Notes under the pieces: generated by a model
Seen by the model: the letters and a program-made list of their open reading frames with translations, nothing else
Databases searched by the model: none
Told to the model about the DNA's origin: nothing
Made by a program: the position numbers and the translations under genes
Part shown: positions 46,221 through 49,290 of the stretch, piece after piece
How the letters are laid out: each line of letters begins with the position of its first letter
How positions within the stretch are numbered: position 1 is the first letter of the stretch
NCBI GenBank assembly: GCA_016871515.1
Contig: VHDE01000039.1
Coordinates: 1 to 49,290, forward strand
Source of the DNA: Verrucomicrobiota bacterium
GTDB taxonomy: Bacteria; Verrucomicrobiota; Verrucomicrobiia; Limisphaerales; SIBE01
Length of the DNA: 49,290 nt
Direction of reading: 5' to 3'

Positions 46221-47495
46221 ATGCCAGATTTAGTCGGAAATATGTTGGTCGCGCAGTCCGGAGGACCAACGGCTGTGATTAACGCGAGCATCGCGGGTGT
46301 CATTCAGGAAGCCGGGCGGCACCCTGAGTTGATCGAAGAATTGTATGGCGGACTCAACGGCATCCTGGGCATTCTGAACGAAGATCTCATCGATATTCAG
46401 GAGGAGAAAAGCAGCGTCATCGAAGGATTAAAGCATACGCCGGCCGCCGCCCTAGGGACATGCCGTTACAAAATTGATTTTAAACGAAAGACCGAGCGCG
46501 CCGCTCAGGAAATGGAACGGTTGTTTCAAGTTTTTCAGGCTCACAATATTCGCTATTTCTTTTACGCGGGCGGCAACGATTCACAGGACACGGCTCACAA
46601 AATCCACGAGCAAGCAAGCAAGCGCGGCTATCCATTGCGGGTTATTGGAGTTCCCAAAACTATCGACAATGATCTCCCGCACACCGATCACTGTCCGGGT
46701 TACGGTTCCGTCATCAAATACAATGCGACTACGGTCATGGAGATCGCGGCAGACGTGCGCAGCATGGCGACGGATGACGGCTCGTGCTGCATTGTCGAAG
46801 TCATGGGCCGCGGCGCGGGCTGGATCGCGGCGGGAACGGTCCTGGCCAAGCGATCTCCCAATGATGCGCCTCATATCATTTTGCTGCCGGAGGTTCCATT
46901 CGCTGAGGAAGCCTTCCTCAAACGAGTTCAAGAGGTCATTGCGCTCCACAAATACTGCATTGTCGTGGTGGGTGAGGGTCTCAAGAATGCCGGCGGCGAG
47001 GAAATGGCGGCGGACAAGTCACGTCTCGATGCCTTTGGACATCCGGTGCTCTCGGGCGCTGCCGAACGGGTGGCAGAGATTGTTTCGGGCTGGCTCAAGA
47101 CGAAAACGCGAACCGTGAAGCTCGGTTATGCGCAACGCGCCGCGGCGCATTGCGCGAGCGAGACGGATGTTGAGGAAGCGACTGCCTGCGGGGAAGCCGC
47201 GGTTCGGGCGGCGGTGGAAGGCAAAAGCGGGTTCATGGTGAAGATTGTCCGGCTGCAAAATAATCCGTATCGATGGACTACCGATCTGCAACCCTTGCAG
47301 GATATCGCCAATGTCGAGCATTTGATTCCGCGAGATTGGATCAGCGAAGATGGGTTTATGCCGAATGACAAATTCATCGAATACGCGCGACCACTCATAG
47401 AAGGGGGGCTTCAATTGCCGATGGACGGGGGCCTTCCCAAATTCGTCGCCTTTCAAAAAACGCCGGTGGAGAAAAAATTGCCTCCGCGTCAATAG
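46221..47495 (+). CDS. pfp: Pyrophosphate-dependent phosphofructokinase
   Basis: Phosphorylates fructose 6-phosphate with PPi, reversibly, in glycolysis. The 424-residue protein has VAQSGGPTAVINAS, YAGGNDSQDTAHKI, VIGVPKTIDNDLPHTDH, the GYGSVIKYNATT stretch and VEVMGRGAGWIAAGT. The lysine and TIDND pattern of PKTIDND is the PPi-enzyme type rather than the ATP type. The ATG at 46221 begins at the conserved PDLVGNMLV; an upstream ATG at 46140 is in frame but adds an unrelated peptide. It is flanked by direct repeats (45878-46023 and 47715-47862). Confidence 0.92.
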   Translation: MPDLVGNMLVAQSGGPTAVINASIAGVIQEAGRHPELIEELYGGLNGILGILNEDLIDIQEEKSSVIEGLKHTPAAALGTCRYKIDFKRKTERAAQEMERLFQVFQAHNIRYFFYAGGNDSQDTAHKIHEQASKRGYPLRVIGVPKTIDNDLPHTDHCPGYGSVIKYNATTVMEIAADVRSMATDDGSCCIVEVMGRGAGWIAAGTVLAKRSPNDAPHIILLPEVPFAEEAFLKRVQEVIALHKYCIVVVGEGLKNAGGEEMAADKSRLDAFGHPVLSGAAERVAEIVSGWLKTKTRTVKLGYAQRAAAHCASETDVEEATACGEAAVRAAVEGKSGFMVKIVRLQNNPYRWTTDLQPLQDIANVEHLIPRDWISEDGFMPNDKFIEYARPLIEGGLQLPMDGGLPKFVAFQKTPVEKKLPPRQ

Positions 47496-47638
47496 CCCAA
47501 CGGTCTGATCTGCCCAGGTTCATCACCGCAGCCCCAAAGCCTGCCATGAGCGTAGGAGCCAAAGAGAATGATCTTTGAGGGGCGAAACTTCCGGGCGATT
47601 TCCTGGCACCACGCATTAATTTCTCGGCGTGGAATCAT
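47489..47638 (-). pseudogene. N-terminal scrap of a minimal nucleotidyltransferase
   Basis: From ATG 47638 the frame reads MIPRREINAWCQEIARKF then KIILFGSYAHGRLWG and stops at 47489. This is the start of an MNT-type nucleotidyltransferase (pattern 'II.FGSYA.G...SDIDL'), cut before the catalytic DxD. The end overlaps the pfp stop by a few bases. The 371-base gap holds this scrap and the 47715-47862 repeat. Confidence 0.45.
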
Positions 47639-47714
47639 GCAATCCTAAACCGCGATGACGATACCGAATGAAACCTGCCTTAGCAATCGTTCGCCGGATG
47701 TTGCGTTGTGACCC

Positions 47715-47862
47715 GATGCATCCCGGAGTTGTCGGCACAACCGCAGCGGCGGGCATCCTGCCTGCCGTAGAGCCGAGGCATCCTGCCCGGCGGATCATGC
47801 GGACGGACTAAAACGCAGCCTCCTCGTTTCAAGCGTTGCTCCGGGCGGCAAGATGCACGCCT
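47715..47862 (+). repeat. Second copy of the 145-base repeat flanking pfp
   Basis: It resembles 45878-46023 over about 145 bases with small indels (shared blocks AGCGGCGGGCATCCTGCCTG and CAAGCGTTGCTCCGGGCGGC). It is in the same orientation, so the two copies bracket pfp as direct repeats. Confidence 0.6.
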
Positions 47863-47866
47863 CTCA

Positions 47867-49290
47867 TCAAGGAACTCCTCTTGTCTGCTTGTATTGATCC
47901 AACCGCTTCTGAATTGCATCGGCTAACCCTTGATTCTTGACGTCGAGAGCTGCTTTCACCGCCGCTTCCCCTGTCTCGATCACCTTCTCATATTGGCCAG
48001 CCGTGGCGTAAGCAATAGCGAGAGTTTCGAGAATTACAGGATCGCGTTGCTTCGTCAGTTCGCTGGCACGCCGCGCGAAAGCGACGGCTTTCTCGGGGCT
48101 GCGCGTTTTCGGGTCGGGATGGCTGCTGAATATCTGGGCCAATCCGTTGAGAGTTTCCGGCTGGTCCGGCTTCAAACGGCCGGCTTCCTGGAATTCGTTG
48201 AGAGCGTCGTCGAACAGCCCACTCTGCGCAAGGGCATCACCCAAAAGGTAATGTGTTCTGGCTTGATCTGGTTCCATTTGGGCGGCACGCCGGAAATGCC
48301 CGAGGGCAGATTCCATCTCGCTAATTTGTTGATAGCGCAGCCCCAATCGCACATGTTCTTCCGCATTCGCCGGGCTGAGTTTTAACTTCTCCTCCTCACG
48401 AACAATTTCCTGAAGGATAGCTCGACGCGTTGAATAATCTCGGAGAATTGTGAGGTCCTCGAGATTGCGCGGCAGAACCTGAAGCATCAACTCCGCCATC
48501 TCATCAGTCGAATTCTGACCGTGCCGGACGCGTTTCGGCGGATGATTCGGATTGCGGACATTGTTCGTCGAGTTGTCGTACGTGTAACGCATCGAGATTG
48601 TTGTTCCGCGCGGCAAGATGATCGGTTTCGCGAAGCGGTACTCATCCTGCCAATTGAAATCCCAATTGCGAATGCGAAGCAACCATTGACTGGCGCCATC
48701 TGCCAACGTGGCTCTCACTTCCATGACCTTCGCCAAATAATGCGCGTGTGGATAAATGCTCTGCGCCAGAACATCGATGGGAAGTGTTTCCGTTTGCTCG
48801 ATCACGTAGTCGCGTTGCTCTGCCTCGATATCAATGAACTTGGACCGGAGCACGACGGGGTAAGGGTAAAGTTGAGGCGGCTCAGCGGAAAAATATAAGC
48901 CAATCACCGGCTGAATTAATTCCGGCTTGCCGGTTGGACGCATGTGTAACTGGAGAACAAGATCCGTTCCCGGGGTGAGCCGCCAGGCCAGGCCATCACC
49001 ACGATTGGAAGGCATCTTCCCTGGAGTCCATCCGATGAAAAAGCCGTCCGGAAGTTGGGCGTTGCCCATTCCCATGCCGTTGGCAAAACCCGGTTCCCAA
49101 TCTTCGGTATCGAGCAGTCTGGATGATGGCGTTCGATCAACACGCATCACCGCGTGATGCACAATCTTTGGATTGCCCGGCTGAAACTCGATCGCTCGCA
49201 CATAACGTGTCTCGCTCACCGGCACTCCGATCACAAAGTTTCGATACACATCCTGCCCTTCAGCGGCCAGCGTGTACGGCTCAGCCATCT
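47867..49290 (-). CDS. Copper type II monooxygenase-like protein with TPR tail, N-terminus cut by the window end
   Basis: The visible 474 codons run off the window end. The first part has KIVHHAVMRVDRT, LQLHMRPTGKP, PIDVLAQSIYPHAHYLAKV and RYTYDNSTNN, the His-rich pattern of copper type II ascorbate-dependent monooxygenase C-terminal-like domains of Planctomycetes/Verrucomicrobia/Acidobacteria. The second part (about 325-470) is a set of TPRs (EEHVRLGLRYQQISEMESAL, ARTHYLLGDALAQSGLFDDA, AYATAGQYEKVIETGEAAV). Such proteins often carry a cytochrome c domain at the N-terminus, not visible here. Probably periplasmic. Function not established. Confidence 0.75.
   Translation of the reverse strand, partial: MAEPYTLAAEGQDVYRNFVIGVPVSETRYVRAIEFQPGNPKIVHHAVMRVDRTPSSRLLDTEDWEPGFANGMGMGNAQLPDGFFIGWTPGKMPSNRGDGLAWRLTPGTDLVLQLHMRPTGKPELIQPVIGLYFSAEPPQLYPYPVVLRSKFIDIEAEQRDYVIEQTETLPIDVLAQSIYPHAHYLAKVMEVRATLADGASQWLLRIRNWDFNWQDEYRFAKPIILPRGTTISMRYTYDNSTNNVRNPNHPPKRVRHGQNSTDEMAELMLQVLPRNLEDLTILRDYSTRRAILQEIVREEEKLKLSPANAEEHVRLGLRYQQISEMESALGHFRRAAQMEPDQARTHYLLGDALAQSGLFDDALNEFQEAGRLKPDQPETLNGLAQIFSSHPDPKTRSPEKAVAFARRASELTKQRDPVILETLAIAYATAGQYEKVIETGEAAVKAALDVKNQGLADAIQKRLDQYKQTRGVP

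Overview
The window looks like a chromosomal segment of a Gram-negative bacterium of the Verrucomicrobia, probably near Pedosphaera/Limisphaera. This is inferred from protein style: very large secreted proteins built from tandem Ig/cadherin-like repeats that end in a short 'ASTNL..W ... RFYR' tail, a large single-protein SDH cytochrome b subunit, a tandem NDK, and a pyrophosphate-type phosphofructokinase. LpxA, KdsB and the heptose enzymes show it makes an LPS-type outer membrane. No rRNA, tRNA, CRISPR array, prophage or transposase gene was seen.

Layout. 1-4.9 kb: membrane-anchored TPR protein, UDP-glucose dehydrogenase, MutT, a tandem NDK and a small zinc-ribbon protein. 5-9.2 kb: an exported redox protein, then a graveyard: a beta-propeller scrap, a SulP transporter whose C-terminus is thrown out of frame at an 8-T run, remnants of hyfB and hyfC (hydrogenase-4/complex-I-like membrane subunits) and a Uma2 scrap. 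9.2-13.4 kb: a TPR protein and sdhCAB (minus strand). 13.9-23.3 kb: two giant secreted proteases head to head, a metzincin and a subtilase. 23.7-29.6 kb: a small unknown protein, an S9 prolyl oligopeptidase, FolC and PyrG. 29.7-33.5 kb (minus): thiG, rfaE1, gmhB, a toxin-antitoxin pair and kdsB. 33.6-40 kb: SDR, YdcH-like protein, lpxA, radC, hflX and a secreted TIM-barrel protein. 40-49 kb: trpA, manC, aldehyde dehydrogenase, a PIN toxin module, a FAH-family dehydratase-like enzyme, PPi-phosphofructokinase, a nucleotidyltransferase scrap and a truncated copper-monooxygenase-like/TPR protein.

How the genes fit together. The rfaE1-gmhB-kdsB-pyrG block serves the inner core of LPS: ADP-heptose and CMP-KDO synthesis, with PyrG making the CTP that KdsB uses. 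LpxA (lipid A), Ugd and ManC (sugar nucleotides) fit the same envelope theme. The aldehyde dehydrogenase and FAH protein could be the last two steps of oxidative pentose degradation to 2-oxoglutarate.

The most unusual item is at 29703-30788. A MazF/PemK-type toxin is fused in frame to the full KdsB enzyme with no stop codon and no visible start codon for KdsB alone, and its antitoxin gene lies just upstream with a 4-base overlap. The second theme is the intergenic DNA. Most larger gaps carry palindromic elements (long inverted arms around a 30-70 base spacer) of several sequence families, some reused at distant places, and one of them appears to supply the ribosome binding site of sdhA.
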